A stretch of 64,000 bases of DNA, taken from Pontibacter deserti (GTDB lineage: Bacteria; Bacteroidota; Bacteroidia; Cytophagales; Hymenobacteraceae). Below the pieces are notes generated by a model, which made no database searches, was not told the origin of the DNA, and worked only from the letters and a program-made list of their open reading frames with translations. The translations under genes were made by a program, and so were the position numbers. This document shows positions 53,305 through 62,701 of the stretch, one piece after another; position 1 is the first letter of the stretch; every line of letters starts with the position of its first letter. The stretch lies in assembly GCF_023630255.1 (NCBI RefSeq), contig NZ_JALPRS010000001.1, positions 682,001-746,000 of the forward strand, in the 5' to 3' direction.

Positions 53305-55857
53305 TCAGGCTCCTTCTAATAATTTCCTGAGAAATGGAGCAGTTTTACTGGCTTTCACTTTAGCAACCTGTGCCGGCGTTCCGGCTGCTACTACATGACC
53401 GCCATCTTCCCCGGCTCCCGGGCCAATATCAATTACCCAATCGCTTCCTGCTACCACCCGCATATCGTGTTCTACAACTATAACGGTATTGCCAGCTTCC
53501 ACTAGGCCATCGAGTTGCGTGATCAGTTTTTCCACGTCTGAAGGATGCAGGCCAGTAGTAGGTTCGTCAAGTATATAAAGGGTATTTCCGCGTTGGGATC
53601 GTTGCAGTTCAGTGGCAAGTTTAATGCGCTGTGCCTCACCCCCGGATAACTCTGTAGCAGGCTGTCCTAATCTTAAATAACCAAGACCTACTTCGCGCAA
53701 TACTGTCAATGCCCTGTGTATAGCCGGTTCTTCATCAAAAAAAAGCCAGGCAGCATCTACCGTCATATCTAAAACTTCTGCTATGTTTTTGTCCCGATAG
53801 GTTACTTCCAGTGTTTTAGCATTGTATCGTGTGCCCTGGCAAACCGGGCAGGGAGCATATACACTTGGCAAAAAAAGCAGTTCTACCATCACAAAGCCTT
53901 CGCCCTGGCAGTTTTCGCAGCGGCCTTTTGCTACGTTAAAAGAAAATCGTCCAGCATCATACCTTCTGGACCTGGCTGTTTTAGTTGCAGCAAATAACTT
54001 GCGTACATGATCAAATAACCCGGTATAGGTAGCCATGTTGGAACGGGGTGTTCGGCCAATTGGTTTCTGGTCTACGCGCACAAGCCGTTTTATACTTTCT
54101 ATACCTTCAGTTATATGTCCGCCACTCTGTAAAGGTGTTGCACGCTCTAATTCATCGCCTTCTTCCTCTTCTGTGGGCAGTTCATGGCCTAGGTGCGTAG
54201 CTACTAATTCAACCAATACCTGGCTTACCAAGCTTGATTTTCCTGAACCGGAAACGCCTGTAACAGAGGTAAAAACACCAAGCGGAAATGCAGCATCCAG
54301 GTTATGTAAGTTGTTGCGGGTTACACCACTTAAACGTAGCCAGCCGGCTGGTTCTCGGGGAGTACGGTTAAAGGAATTATACTTTCCAAACAAGTAAGCA
54401 CCTGTTTTAGAGACATTAATATGCCTGAGTCCTGCTGGTGGGCCACTATACAAAATCTCACCGCCCTTTTCGCCGGCATCAGGACCTACGTCTACAATCC
54501 AGTCAGCATGCCCAATTACTTCCATGTCGTGTTCTACCACAAACAGCGAGTTGCCTGCTTTCTTCAGTCCGTCTAAAGCGGTTAACAAAGCCACTGTATC
54601 AGCAGGATGCAGACCTGCAGAAGGTTCGTCGAGCACATACACCACTCCGAACAAATGAGAGTAAAGCTGGGTTGCTAATCTTAAACGCTGCAGTTCTCCC
54701 GGTGAGAGGGTAGGCGTACTTCGCTCCAGCGATAAATAACCTAAGCCCAGATCAAGCAAAACCTGTATGCGGGCACACAGATCTGCAGCAATGCGTTGCG
54801 CTACAATTGTTTGTTCCGGGTGCTCGGCTTCCTGCTTTTTATGACCTGTATCCTTCCCTTCAGCAAACGGACGTAGTATAGTCTCTACGCGTTTCAGCGG
54901 CAGTCTTGATAGTTCAGTAATGTCGTAACCTGCAAATTTAACAGACAATGATTCTGGTCTTAGGCGCTTGCCCTGGCACATAGGGCAGTCTGTGCTTAAC
55001 ATGTATTGCATTACCCGCCTTTTCATGAGCGGGCTGTTGGTGTTGGCGAAAGTATGAAAAACATGGCGGCGGGCACTGGTAAAAGTACCCATATAGTTAG
55101 GCTCTTCTTTGCGCTTTAATGCACGCTGTGTTTGCTCCGGGGTATAACCGGGGTAAACGGGTACTACGGGCTGTTCTTCTGTAAACAAAATCCAGTCCCG
55201 GTCTTTCTGAGGAAGGTCACGCCACGGGCGGTCCACATCAAAGCCAAGTGTTACAAGAATGTCGCGCTGGTTCTGACCACCCCAAGCGGTAGGCCATGCC
55301 GCAATTGCTCTTTCCCGTATGGTCAGAGAATCATCAGGTACCATCGATTTTTCAGTTACTTCGTAGATCCGCCCAAGTCCATGGCAGGTCGGGCAGGCAC
55401 CTTCAGGAGTGTTAGGTGAAAAGGCTTCGGCATAGATAATGGATTGGCCCGGAGGGTAATCACCAGCACGGGAATACAACATGCGCAACAAATTAGACAA
55501 TGTGGTAATACTGCCAACTGATGATCGGGTTGTAGGTGTGCCGCGCTGCTGTTGCAGCGCCACTGCCGGAGGAAGGCCCTCTATACTATCCACTTCAGGC
55601 ACAGCCATCTGGTGAAATAAACGGCGGGCATATGGCGATACAGATTCCAGGTAACGGCGTTGTGCTTCAGCATACAATGTGCCAAAAGCCAACGATGATT
55701 TTCCTGAACCGGACACACCCGTAAACACTACAAGCGCATCACGGGGAATGGTTAGATCTACATTTTTTAGATTGTGTTCCCGGGCACCACGCACACTCAC
55801 AAACCCGGTAAAATTTTGATTAGTTATATCTTCTTTCGAACCTTCAGCCATACGCAA
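53305..55857 (-). CDS. UvrA2-type excinuclease ATPase (lacks UvrB-binding domain)
   Basis: 850 residues, shorter than UvrA (about 940). The N-terminal ABC half has [26 protein letters not shown], and the signature [15 protein letters not shown]. It runs from [13 protein letters not shown] directly to [16 protein letters not shown], with no room for the UvrB-binding domain that normally follows. A zinc site is formed by [13 protein letters not shown] and a second by [10 protein letters not shown].....[16 protein letters not shown]. The second ABC half has [29 protein letters not shown] and [13 protein letters not shown]. UvrA2-like paralogues are linked to DNA damage or drug tolerance. It is not the main UvrA. 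Confidence 0.92.
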   Translation of the reverse strand: MRMAEGSKEDITNQNFTGFVSVRGAREHNLKNVDLTIPRDALVVFTGVSGSGKSSLAFGTLYAEAQRRYLESVSPYARRLFHQMAVPEVDSIEGLPPAVALQQQRGTPTTRSSVGSITTLSNLLRMLYSRAGDYPPGQSIIYAEAFSPNTPEGACPTCHGLGRIYEVTEKSMVPDDSLTIRERAIAAWPTAWGGQNQRDILVTLGFDVDRPWRDLPQKDRDWILFTEEQPVVPVYPGYTPEQTQRALKRKEEPNYMGTFTSARRHVFHTFANTNSPLMKRRVMQYMLSTDCPMCQGKRLRPESLSVKFAGYDITELSRLPLKRVETILRPFAEGKDTGHKKQEAEHPEQTIVAQRIAADLCARIQVLLDLGLGYLSLERSTPTLSPGELQRLRLATQLYSHLFGVVYVLDEPSAGLHPADTVALLTALDGLKKAGNSLFVVEHDMEVIGHADWIVDVGPDAGEKGGEILYSGPPAGLRHINVSKTGAYLFGKYNSFNRTPREPAGWLRLSGVTRNNLHNLDAAFPLGVFTSVTGVSGSGKSSLVSQVLVELVATHLGHELPTEEEEGDELERATPLQSGGHITEGIESIKRLVRVDQKPIGRTPRSNMATYTGLFDHVRKLFAATKTARSRRYDAGRFSFNVAKGRCENCQGEGFVMVELLFLPSVYAPCPVCQGTRYNAKTLEVTYRDKNIAEVLDMTVDAAWLFFDEEPAIHRALTVLREVGLGYLRLGQPATELSGGEAQRIKLATELQRSQRGNTLYILDEPTTGLHPSDVEKLITQLDGLVEAGNTVIVVEHDMRVVAGSDWVIDIGPGAGEDGGHVVAAGTPAQVAKVKASKTAPFLRKLLEGA

Positions 55858-56044
55858 GTGATAAACAGGTAATCACTATTATTTTGGGGTATTTACTGGG
55901 AAGGAGAGATAAAGTTTTAAACGAACTGAAGCAGGAAGATTTATACCTTAAGCGAAGTAAGTAATGCTTGTACTCTTAAGTGAAATGTAAGCTTTAGTAA
56001 AGTTCATGCAGCTCTGATGATGTCGGAATTTCTTTGGCTATATT

Positions 56045-56803
56045 TTAGTTTTCATAGTCAAAGTCATCCTCTTCAAAATCCTCCTCCTCACTATCATTAA
56101 ACTCATCTTCCTGCTCTTCTTGATACCCGGAGAACCCTGTAGCGGATAGTAATTCATCTACAAATGCTTCCTGTTCTTCGTTATAAATAAGTTCGCCGCG
56201 TTGCAGAAAGCGGTTGGCATCGAGCATCACTTCGTAAATAGGTGTATGAATGTGCTTTGGTATTTTAAACAGGCGCGGGTCGTTCTTATCGAATGGTGTT
56301 TTAACCTTGGAACTATAAAGATAGGGAATAAGTGTTTTGGAGCAGCTTATGGCAATGCGGTGTACCTCATGCTCTTCGAAGTAGCTTTGCAGCCGCTCGT
56401 TTATGTTCTCGAAGAACTCTACTGTTTCGCCTAACCGTACCCGTGAGCCAGCTCTGGACTTGCCTTTGGTTTTCAGGTATTTGATCTGGCTCTTGCCCTG
56501 CTTTTTGCGCACCATATACGACCGGAATACTTTATGATCCAGGTTCACACCGTTCTCGAAATAACCCAGTGCACAGTTACCGGATTGTATCAGCAGGATT
56601 ACATAATTGACCTTATCATCATCTTGGGATTGGCTGTTATCCGGAGAAGGCAGTACCAGTGGCAACCTGAAGTATAACTCATTACCCGCATCATAATTCA
56701 AAACCAGCCGGTGTTTCTCATGCTCATACTCCGTTCTTATCGATCTCGATTTTATAGTTCGGAGCAGTTCAGCAGATGTTTCTGCAGGTATAAAACGGTT
56801 CAT
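56045..56803 (-). CDS. Vms1/ANKZF1-like (VLRF1) peptidyl-tRNA hydrolase/release factor
   Basis: 252 residues from MNRFIPAETSAELL (56803); the upstream Met at 56881 would add an unlikely hydrophobic leader. The core HKVFRSYMVRKKQGKSQ at about residues 90-106 closely resembles the eukaryotic Vms1/ANKZF1 catalytic block (R-KKQGG-SQ), with the key Gln at residue 106. The following KSRAGSRVRLGETVEFFENINERL matches the K-SAG-LRRYNE...I helix of that domain. The eRF1-like fold continues with VHRIAISCS. The C-terminal tail is very acidic (EEDFEEDDFDYEN). In eukaryotes this domain frees nascent chains from stalled 60S subunits; a Bacteroidota branch (bVLRF1) is known. Role here is inferred. Confidence 0.8.
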   Translation of the reverse strand: MNRFIPAETSAELLRTIKSRSIRTEYEHEKHRLVLNYDAGNELYFRLPLVLPSPDNSQSQDDDKVNYVILLIQSGNCALGYFENGVNLDHKVFRSYMVRKKQGKSQIKYLKTKGKSRAGSRVRLGETVEFFENINERLQSYFEEHEVHRIAISCSKTLIPYLYSSKVKTPFDKNDPRLFKIPKHIHTPIYEVMLDANRFLQRGELIYNEEQEAFVDELLSATGFSGYQEEQEDEFNDSEEEDFEEDDFDYEN

Positions 56804-56925
56804 AAGTATTGCAGCAGGTAAAGGCGCTAAGTATAAAGATGCAAGTTCGGCAAAACATCCGAAATGATAATAAATTACCAAGCCTGACCAGTGGCAGGAG
56901 CCGGGGAAAGAATTTCAGGTTAATA

Positions 56926-56963
56926 TAAAAAACAAAAGGTGCGGACGTAACGCCCGCACCTTG
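56926..56963 (-). terminator. Terminator of the 159-residue lipoprotein gene
   Basis: AGGTGCGG (56937-56944) pairs with CCGCACCT (56954-56961). Reading the minus strand, it is followed by TTTTGTTTTTTATATT. Confidence 0.85.
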
Positions 56964-56994
56964 TTGCTGCATGTATTGCTTAGCTCAGCAAAGG

Positions 56995-57474
56995 CTATTT
57001 ATCCCGTACAAATTTGTAGGTGTAAATACCTTTCTGTGATGTTGTTTGTTGAGCTTCAGGTGCATCTGCAGGGAAACCAGCCCATGCCTCTTCGTCTTCC
57101 CAAACCATTACAGAATCATTAAGTGTTTTAATGATGTAATCCGTTGTTTCATTACCTTTTGTCAATTTGATATAGTTGGGATTATCTGCATCCGGGAAAC
57201 TATAGTTCCATACATCTGTCGTATTGCTATTTGGTAGTTTTACAGTCATCCGTACACCATCGAATTTAAAAAATGCCTGGATGTTCGCTGAATCAGCGTA
57301 CATTACGGTATCTCGGTCGCTAATGTATTCTCTTTTTACAAAGGTATTGGTCCAGTCGCCTCTCATATCAGCATCTACTTCTGATACTGGTGCAGGTATA
57401 GACTCACCATCGTCGTCGTTGCAGGAAGTTAAAGATAAGGCAGCTAATAAAGGGAGTAATAGTAGCTTTTTCAT
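56995..57474 (-). CDS. Lipoprotein, lipocalin-like
   Basis: 159 residues. The lipobox SLTSC places the acylated Cys at residue 18, with an acidic DDDGE after it, which favours outer-membrane surface export in Bacteroidota. The mature part has DMRGDWTNTFVKREYIS, then alternating strands (FFKFDGVRMTVKLPN, DVWNYSFPDADNPNYIKLT) typical of lipocalin-like lipoproteins. Ligand unknown. Single gene with its own terminator; the next minus-strand gene starts 190 bases beyond. Confidence 0.78.
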   Translation of the reverse strand: MKKLLLLPLLAALSLTSCNDDDGESIPAPVSEVDADMRGDWTNTFVKREYISDRDTVMYADSANIQAFFKFDGVRMTVKLPNSNTTDVWNYSFPDADNPNYIKLTKGNETTDYIIKTLNDSVMVWEDEEAWAGFPADAPEAQQTTSQKGIYTYKFVRDK

Positions 57475-58019
57475 ATAATATTCAGTTGATAAAGGGTATT
57501 TAATTTTTTAGTAAAAAGTGTGCATATAGCCGGAAGAGTTTGGGAGGTAAACTATAACAGAGAGAGTCGTTTTGCTTTTACGCTACGCATCATTCCGGGT
57601 ATAGGTTAGGTCATTTATGTTGTTAGTTGTAATATTCAGTTCTTTTCATTCAGATATAGGTATAACGGAATTTACATTATGGGGTTACTAAAAATATGGC
57701 CTGATGAAAGGGTAGAAATAAGATGGCAGCTACAATATGCTAGCTCTTGTTTTATAAGTGATAGCTTATCAAATAGTTGTGTTTGCAGGAGCGGATGTGC
57801 TGACTTGAAAATTTATACTTATGTGCTGAAAGAAGATAAATTATTCTTATTTAGAAATTGTACTTGAAGGATATAGCTGCTATACTACAGGGCAGCGAAT
57901 ACATAAAGATGAGGATCAGGTTGTTACAGCGAAAAGTTAGGTATAAAACTATAGTATGATTACCCTAATAACTAAAGAACAAGTATAAACCAGAACAATA
58001 AGCTATACTTTAATCAAGG
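57475..58019. other. Gene-free intergenic region
   Basis: 545 bases between divergent genes. It contains several AAGTATA/CTATAGT motif copies (about 57550, 57815 and 57948-57955) and no hairpin or RNA gene. A 62-codon open frame from 57679 is discussed under rejected items. Confidence 0.55.
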
Positions 58020-58820
58020 ATGATCCTGAAACCAACATCTTACTTCGTGCATCTGGCCACCAAAACTCCACCTATACTTTCTGCGAAAGTTAATTTCCTG
58101 TCGTGGCTGCTTTTAATAATGGTGCTCCTAATTAATTCTTCCGCGCATGCCCAGATCATTTATAATGGCGGCTCTGATGTGCAGTTCCTCTACGGGCGCA
58201 ACCTGAAAGAGAAAGCAGATCTAGCAACCATAACCTTTGAGCACTTTGGCGATTATGGCTCTTTTGAGCATTTTGGCTTTGCAGATCTATCAAACGATGT
58301 GAGTTTAAAAAGTCCCGATTTATACCTGGAGTATTACCCGAAAGTGAGCCTTGGCCGCGCTACCGGCACCGAGTTAAAACTGGGACCGATAAGTGATGTG
58401 TTGCTAGGGGCAGGTATAAACGTATTGTTTGGTGGACCGGAAGATTTTTTTGTCTACACCTTTGGACCGGCTATTAAATTTGGCATACCAGGTTTACTGC
58501 AGCTCGAAACCTATTACTATAAGCAGCACGGCTCATCGTATAATGGCACCTACCAGATAACACCAAGCTGGGACATACCCTTACCTGCCTCAGACAAAGT
58601 ACAGTTCAGGTTCCGTGGTTTTATGGATTTTATAGGAGATCGTGGACCAGGCAGTTCCCAGTATCTTACACAGCCACAGCTGTTCCTGGATCTCGGTGCT
58701 TTACGCGCAAAACCAGGTAAAGTATACGTTGGCTCTGAATGGCGCTACTGGAAGAATGTAGCCGGTATCAAAGAACTGGATGAATCTATACTTCAGGCTA
58801 ACCTGATGTTTAATCTGTAA
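58020..58820 (+). CDS. DUF5020 / Tsx-like outer-membrane protein
   Basis: 266 residues. A long N-terminal region precedes the signal-like hydrophobic helix (FLSWLLLIMVLLINSSAHAQ), cut after AHAQ near residue 45; the true start may therefore be a later Met, such as the one inside that helix, though none gives a standard leader. The mature part, IIYNGGSDVQFLYGRNLKEKADLATITFEHF, and the strand pattern LYLEYYPKVSLGR, FYVYTFGPAIKFG are those of the DUF5020/Tsx family, nucleoside-channel-like barrels in the outer membrane. It ends with an aromatic-rich last strand (ILQANLMFNL). Confidence 0.82.
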   Translation: MILKPTSYFVHLATKTPPILSAKVNFLSWLLLIMVLLINSSAHAQIIYNGGSDVQFLYGRNLKEKADLATITFEHFGDYGSFEHFGFADLSNDVSLKSPDLYLEYYPKVSLGRATGTELKLGPISDVLLGAGINVLFGGPEDFFVYTFGPAIKFGIPGLLQLETYYYKQHGSSYNGTYQITPSWDIPLPASDKVQFRFRGFMDFIGDRGPGSSQYLTQPQLFLDLGALRAKPGKVYVGSEWRYWKNVAGIKELDESILQANLMFNL

Positions 58821-58825
58821 ATGAA

Positions 58826-58860
58826 AACAGCCATAACCAGGTATAAAGGTTATGGCTGTT
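58826..58860 (+). terminator. Terminator after the DUF5020 gene
   Basis: AACAGCCATAACC (58826-58838) pairs perfectly with GGTTATGGCTGTT (58848-58860), a 13-bp stem; the T tract is weak. Confidence 0.8.
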
Positions 58861-58966
58861 CACTATAAAGTAGTTGATAGTTGGTAAGGCTACTCTGCCA
58901 CATTTTAAGGAATCAGTTAGGTTTATAGACCTTTTCCAGCGTAAAGGGGTAGGTATTGTTTGGTAT

Positions 58967-60034
58967 TTACTTCTTCATGTTTCCACTGTCTACGTCTTTA
59001 ATAAACTTCACCAATCCATCAAAGTATGTCTTCTGGTCGTCATAGAACGACATGTGGCTGCCGTTAGCACAATATAAGTAGCGGCCATTCGGGAACTGGC
59101 TGGCCATCCATTCCATGTGTTTCGGGTCCATGGTGTCGTGCTGGCCACCTATAGTTAAGGTAGGTACTTTTATAGCAGGAAGGTCTTTAGATCGGTCCCA
59201 GTTTTTAAGGGAGGCGTTGCCGGTAATACCAAATTCACTGTGGCCCTGCATCTGCACATAAATAGTTTGGTTCATGTGGTTAAACATGCGCATTACCGGG
59301 TCTGGCCACTGCTCCAGGGGCATTCTCAAAGCGTGCTTGGTATAAAAGTTAGGCATAAGCAGCTCCATGTAGCGCGGGTTCGAGAAATCGTTGTTAGCTT
59401 CTATCTGCTTCAATTCTGCCAGCACTTTCGGATCCATTTGCGGACCCAGTACCTCTTCGGCGTACTTATTATAAGCCGGCACGCTCGACATCATGTTCGA
59501 AATGATCAGACCTTTCAGATTGTTCTGGTATTTAAGAGCATATTCCGTTGCCAATATGCCACCCCAGGAATGCCCCAACAGGTAAAAGTTGTTCTTATCA
59601 AGTTTAAGAGCTTTGCGCACCTGTTCCACTTCTTCAACAAAACGGGCAGTATTCCAGAGGCTGGTATCGTTGGGTTGGTCGCTGTAGTGAGAACCAAGCT
59701 GATCGTAGTAATAATATTCAATGCCTTCCTTAGGCAGATAACTGTCGAAACACTCAAATGCTTCGTGCGTACCGCCGGGGCCGCCGTGCAGCAACAGCAC
59801 CTTCATGGTAGGGCTGTTTCCAACCCGCTTTGTCCATACATTGAATTCTCCTTTAGGCGTGGAAATTTTTATTTTGCGGGCGCCGCCACTCAACTGGTCT
59901 TCCCGGCCCGAGTAATCCAGGTAACTTGACAGGGAAGGGTTACCGCTTTCGGTTGCAGTAGAATCTGCCGGGGCCGAACAAGCCTGGAAAAGCAAGGTAA
60001 GGCCCAGTAGCAAAACAGGTAGAAGATGTTTCAT
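58967..60034 (-). CDS. Proline iminopeptidase-family alpha/beta hydrolase lipoprotein
   Basis: 355 residues. The lipobox LFQACS places the lipidated Cys near residue 19. Hydrolase motifs are HGGPGG (oxyanion region), GHSWGG with nucleophile Ser, and the acid/His pair in IGGQHDTMDP and GSHMSFYDD. These match peptidase S33 (proline iminopeptidase or related aminopeptidases). The lipid anchor puts it in the periplasm or on the outer membrane, unlike cytoplasmic PIPs. Single gene; no clear terminator was seen on the minus strand. Confidence 0.9.
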   Translation of the reverse strand: MKHLLPVLLLGLTLLFQACSAPADSTATESGNPSLSSYLDYSGREDQLSGGARKIKISTPKGEFNVWTKRVGNSPTMKVLLLHGGPGGTHEAFECFDSYLPKEGIEYYYYDQLGSHYSDQPNDTSLWNTARFVEEVEQVRKALKLDKNNFYLLGHSWGGILATEYALKYQNNLKGLIISNMMSSVPAYNKYAEEVLGPQMDPKVLAELKQIEANNDFSNPRYMELLMPNFYTKHALRMPLEQWPDPVMRMFNHMNQTIYVQMQGHSEFGITGNASLKNWDRSKDLPAIKVPTLTIGGQHDTMDPKHMEWMASQFPNGRYLYCANGSHMSFYDDQKTYFDGLVKFIKDVDSGNMKK

Positions 60035-60309
60035 GTTTTATAGTTTAAGGTGAGAGGTAGGTAAGCGGAAACAAGTATAAATATAATGATTTTATGATGA
60101 CAAAACATAGGTGCAGCACAAGAATCATGAGCCAATTTGCAACGCCTTTATTCTCCTGACTCCATACAAAAAGTATATTCCATACCAACTTTATAAGGCC
60201 TTTAGCGAAAGGCTGCTGGTAATTATGGTAAATTACACACTCCTAAAGTATAGATGCCAGGTAGTGGGTAAACTACTGCACATCTTCGAAGCTGTACAAC
60301 AATTAAACT

Positions 60310-62058
60310 ATGTCAAAATCAAAGAAGCTAAATAAAGTAACAGTAGCGCAGGTTTTCAGAACCATCATCTGGCCTCGTAAGAATTACCTGGCTGTTGGGT
60401 TGGTGTTAATTATTATAAGCCGTTTGGCTGGATTGGTGTTACCCGGGGCGAGTAAATATCTTATCGATGATGTGATTCCGAGTGGTGATAGTACGATGCT
60501 GAAGTGGCTGCTCGGAGGTGTGGTAGTAGCCATTACCATTCAGTCTATCACGTCGTTTGCGCTTACGCAAATACTTAGCGTGGAAGCGCAGCACCTGATC
60601 TCGCAGTTGCGGGCCAAGGTGCAGCGGCACATCATCCAGCTGCCCATCCGCTTCTTCGACAATACCAAAACAGGCGAGCTGGTGTCACGCATCATGACGG
60701 ATGTGGAAGGCGTAAGAAATCTGGTAGGTACTGGCTTTGCCCAAATGGTAGGTGGCGTACTGACTTCGTTGATATGCCTGGGGCTGCTCATTTACATCAG
60801 CCCCTTGATGACGGGTTTTGCCCTGATCCCGGTGGCAATTTTCGGGGTGATCTCCCTGAAGGCTTTTGGCAAGATACGGCCTATTTTCAGGGAGCGCGGA
60901 GTGATAAATGCGGAGGTAACCGGTCGACTAACTGAAACACTTGGCGGCGTTCGCGTGATTAAAGGGTTTAATGCCGAAGAACAGGAGATAAAGGTGTTTG
61001 AGAATGGCGTTACGCGGTTATTCCTGAATGTGAAGCAAAGCCTTACCACCACCAGCATGGTAACGAGTGCGGCTACCTTGCTGTTGGGCCTGGCATCGGC
61101 GGGCATTATGGGTATTGGTGGGTACCTGATCATGAAGGGCGAGCTGACCTTCGGCGACTTTCTGGCCTTTACTCTATACTTAGGTTTTATGATTGCGCCT
61201 ATACTTCAGATGAGCAACATCGGCAGCCAGTTTACAGAAGCCTTTGCCGGCCTCGACCGAACCGAAGAGATCCTGAACACACCCTTGGAAAGTGAAACCG
61301 GGCACAGGACATTAGCGCTAGATACGATACATGGTGACATCGTTTTTGACCGTGTATCCTTTGCTTACGAATCCGGAAAAGACGTGGTAAAGGAGATTAG
61401 TTTTAAAGCACCTGCCGGCTCCGTTACAGCACTTGTGGGTACATCCGGTTCCGGTAAAACAACTATAGCCGGCTTGGCTGCCTCCTTCCTGAACCCCGAA
61501 AGTGGTATCATTACCGTAGACGGCCACGACCTGCAAAGCATAACGTTGCAAAGCTACCGTAGCCAGTTGGGCGTAGTACTGCAGGACGACTTTTTATTTG
61601 AAGGTACCATACGGCAGAACATACTTTTTCCGCGCCCGAACGCTACCGAAGCACAATTGCAGCAAGCCGTACATGCAGCGCATGTGCAGGAGTTCACTGA
61701 CCGTTTCCCGGACGGACTGGATACACTGATAGGGGAGCGGGGCGTGAAACTTTCGGGAGGACAGCGGCAGCGCATTGCCATTGCCCGTGCTATACTTGCT
61801 GACCCGCGCATCCTTATACTTGACGAAGCCACCTCTAACCTAGATACCGAAAGTGAAAGCCTGATACAGGCCAGCCTGAAGAACCTGATGCAGGGACGCA
61901 CTACCTTTGTTATTGCTCACCGCCTCAGCACCATCCGCCAGGCCGACCAGATCCTGGTGATAGAGCAAGGTCGCATAGCAGAGCAAGGCCGCCACGAAGA
62001 ATTGCTGGAACAAAAGGGAAGGTATTACCAACTTTATACTTACCAGGCAAGGATCTAA
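60310..62058 (+). CDS. MsbA-like ABC exporter (permease-ATPase half-transporter)
   Basis: 582 residues. The N-terminal ABC_membrane domain has six helices (residues about 20-300, including VEAQHLISQLRAKVQRHIIQLPIRFFDNTKTGELVSRIMTDVEG). The ATPase has VGTSGSGKTTIAGLA (Walker A), Q-loop VVLQDDFLFEGTIRQNI, signature LSGGQRQRIAIARAI, Walker B ILILDEATSNLD and the switch His in VIAHRLSTI. It works as a homodimer exporting lipid or drug substrates. It stands alone with long flanks. Several homologues are expected per genome, so calling it MsbA itself is not justified. Confidence 0.93.
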   Translation: MSKSKKLNKVTVAQVFRTIIWPRKNYLAVGLVLIIISRLAGLVLPGASKYLIDDVIPSGDSTMLKWLLGGVVVAITIQSITSFALTQILSVEAQHLISQLRAKVQRHIIQLPIRFFDNTKTGELVSRIMTDVEGVRNLVGTGFAQMVGGVLTSLICLGLLIYISPLMTGFALIPVAIFGVISLKAFGKIRPIFRERGVINAEVTGRLTETLGGVRVIKGFNAEEQEIKVFENGVTRLFLNVKQSLTTTSMVTSAATLLLGLASAGIMGIGGYLIMKGELTFGDFLAFTLYLGFMIAPILQMSNIGSQFTEAFAGLDRTEEILNTPLESETGHRTLALDTIHGDIVFDRVSFAYESGKDVVKEISFKAPAGSVTALVGTSGSGKTTIAGLAASFLNPESGIITVDGHDLQSITLQSYRSQLGVVLQDDFLFEGTIRQNILFPRPNATEAQLQQAVHAAHVQEFTDRFPDGLDTLIGERGVKLSGGQRQRIAIARAILADPRILILDEATSNLDTESESLIQASLKNLMQGRTTFVIAHRLSTIRQADQILVIEQGRIAEQGRHEELLEQKGRYYQLYTYQARI

Positions 62059-62701
62059 AACCATATATCAAAGTATAGCTCCAGTGTGTGCTTACAGCTA
62101 GCCCTGTTACTTGTTCAGGAAGTATAACTACGTAGAAAAGGTATAAGCTGCAAATTTGCTGGCAAGGGATTATTATTCGGCGCAGAACACCCGGATCGAC
62201 TCTCAGGATGAGTATAAGCACTTGCTGTTTCAGGTTATACTAGCTTAAACGTGCCTGAGCTATACTTTATAAATTAACAAAGACTTAACACTTTGAGGTG
62301 TTTATTTCTTACTAATCAGGATCATTCTTTACAAAATTTTTACCAGTTACCCGGAAGCACCTGCCAGTTACAAGCAGCAGTTAGCCATTTATTGTGCGGC
62401 CAGGGGCAACAGGTACCAGATTCAGCAAACAGTCTGTTAGAATCAGCGTTAAAAAGTATAAGAAATAAAATAGATAACTGGTACACCCAAGCTTGTAGTT
62501 GAAAAGCTGGCAGGCTGGGTTATTTATGTTTTTGAAGCACATCTACGTTGCGCCTGCATAAGTGCAACTTGCTCTTGTTGCTAAGCACAGGCGAGATCTG
62601 TAAAGGCAAATCACCCCGGTTTGTCGCAGAAGGACTTGATGAAATATTCTGATAGGTTCTGAGAGCTAATGTACCACTACTTCTTTTTTCGCACTAGTAT
62701 C
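62059..62701. other. Gene-free region rich in TATAC/GTATA motif copies
   Basis: 643 bases between the exporter and the Cache-domain gene. Copies of AAGTATA or TATACTT-type sequences occur about every 40-60 bases from 62071 to 62460 (for example 62071, 62119, 62137, 62211, 62233, 62262 and 62455). Otherwise I see no hairpin, RNA or credible gene; the 69-codon frame from 62293 is not convincing. Confidence 0.55.

Larger units (their letters stand above)
26333..57955. repeat. Dispersed palindrome family AACTATAGTT / ACTATAGT
   Basis: Exact copies of the 8-mer palindrome ACTATAGT were found by eye at 26333, 30511, 32240, 34143, 36980, 42888, 43598 and 57948; four of them (30510, 32239, 34142, 36979) extend to the 10-mer AACTATAGTT. 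They lie both in intergenic DNA and inside genes on either strand. Together with the far more frequent AAGTATA/TATACTT variants they form a family centred on TATA. None was found in about 15.5-24.5 kb, the AT-rich part of the polysaccharide locus, although base composition there would favour the motif. Confidence 0.55.

Noticed and set aside
57679..57867. 62-codon open frame
   Set aside because: No signal, motif or good ribosome-binding site; several cysteines and mixed composition look like chance.
59240..59929. 229-codon plus-strand frame opposite the S33 hydrolase gene
   Set aside because: The minus-strand hydrolase has complete catalytic motifs; the plus frame has His/Val-rich non-protein-like composition.
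62293..62502. 69-codon frame in the gap before the Cache gene
   Set aside because: Starts with TTG, lacks a ribosome-binding site and any recognisable motif.
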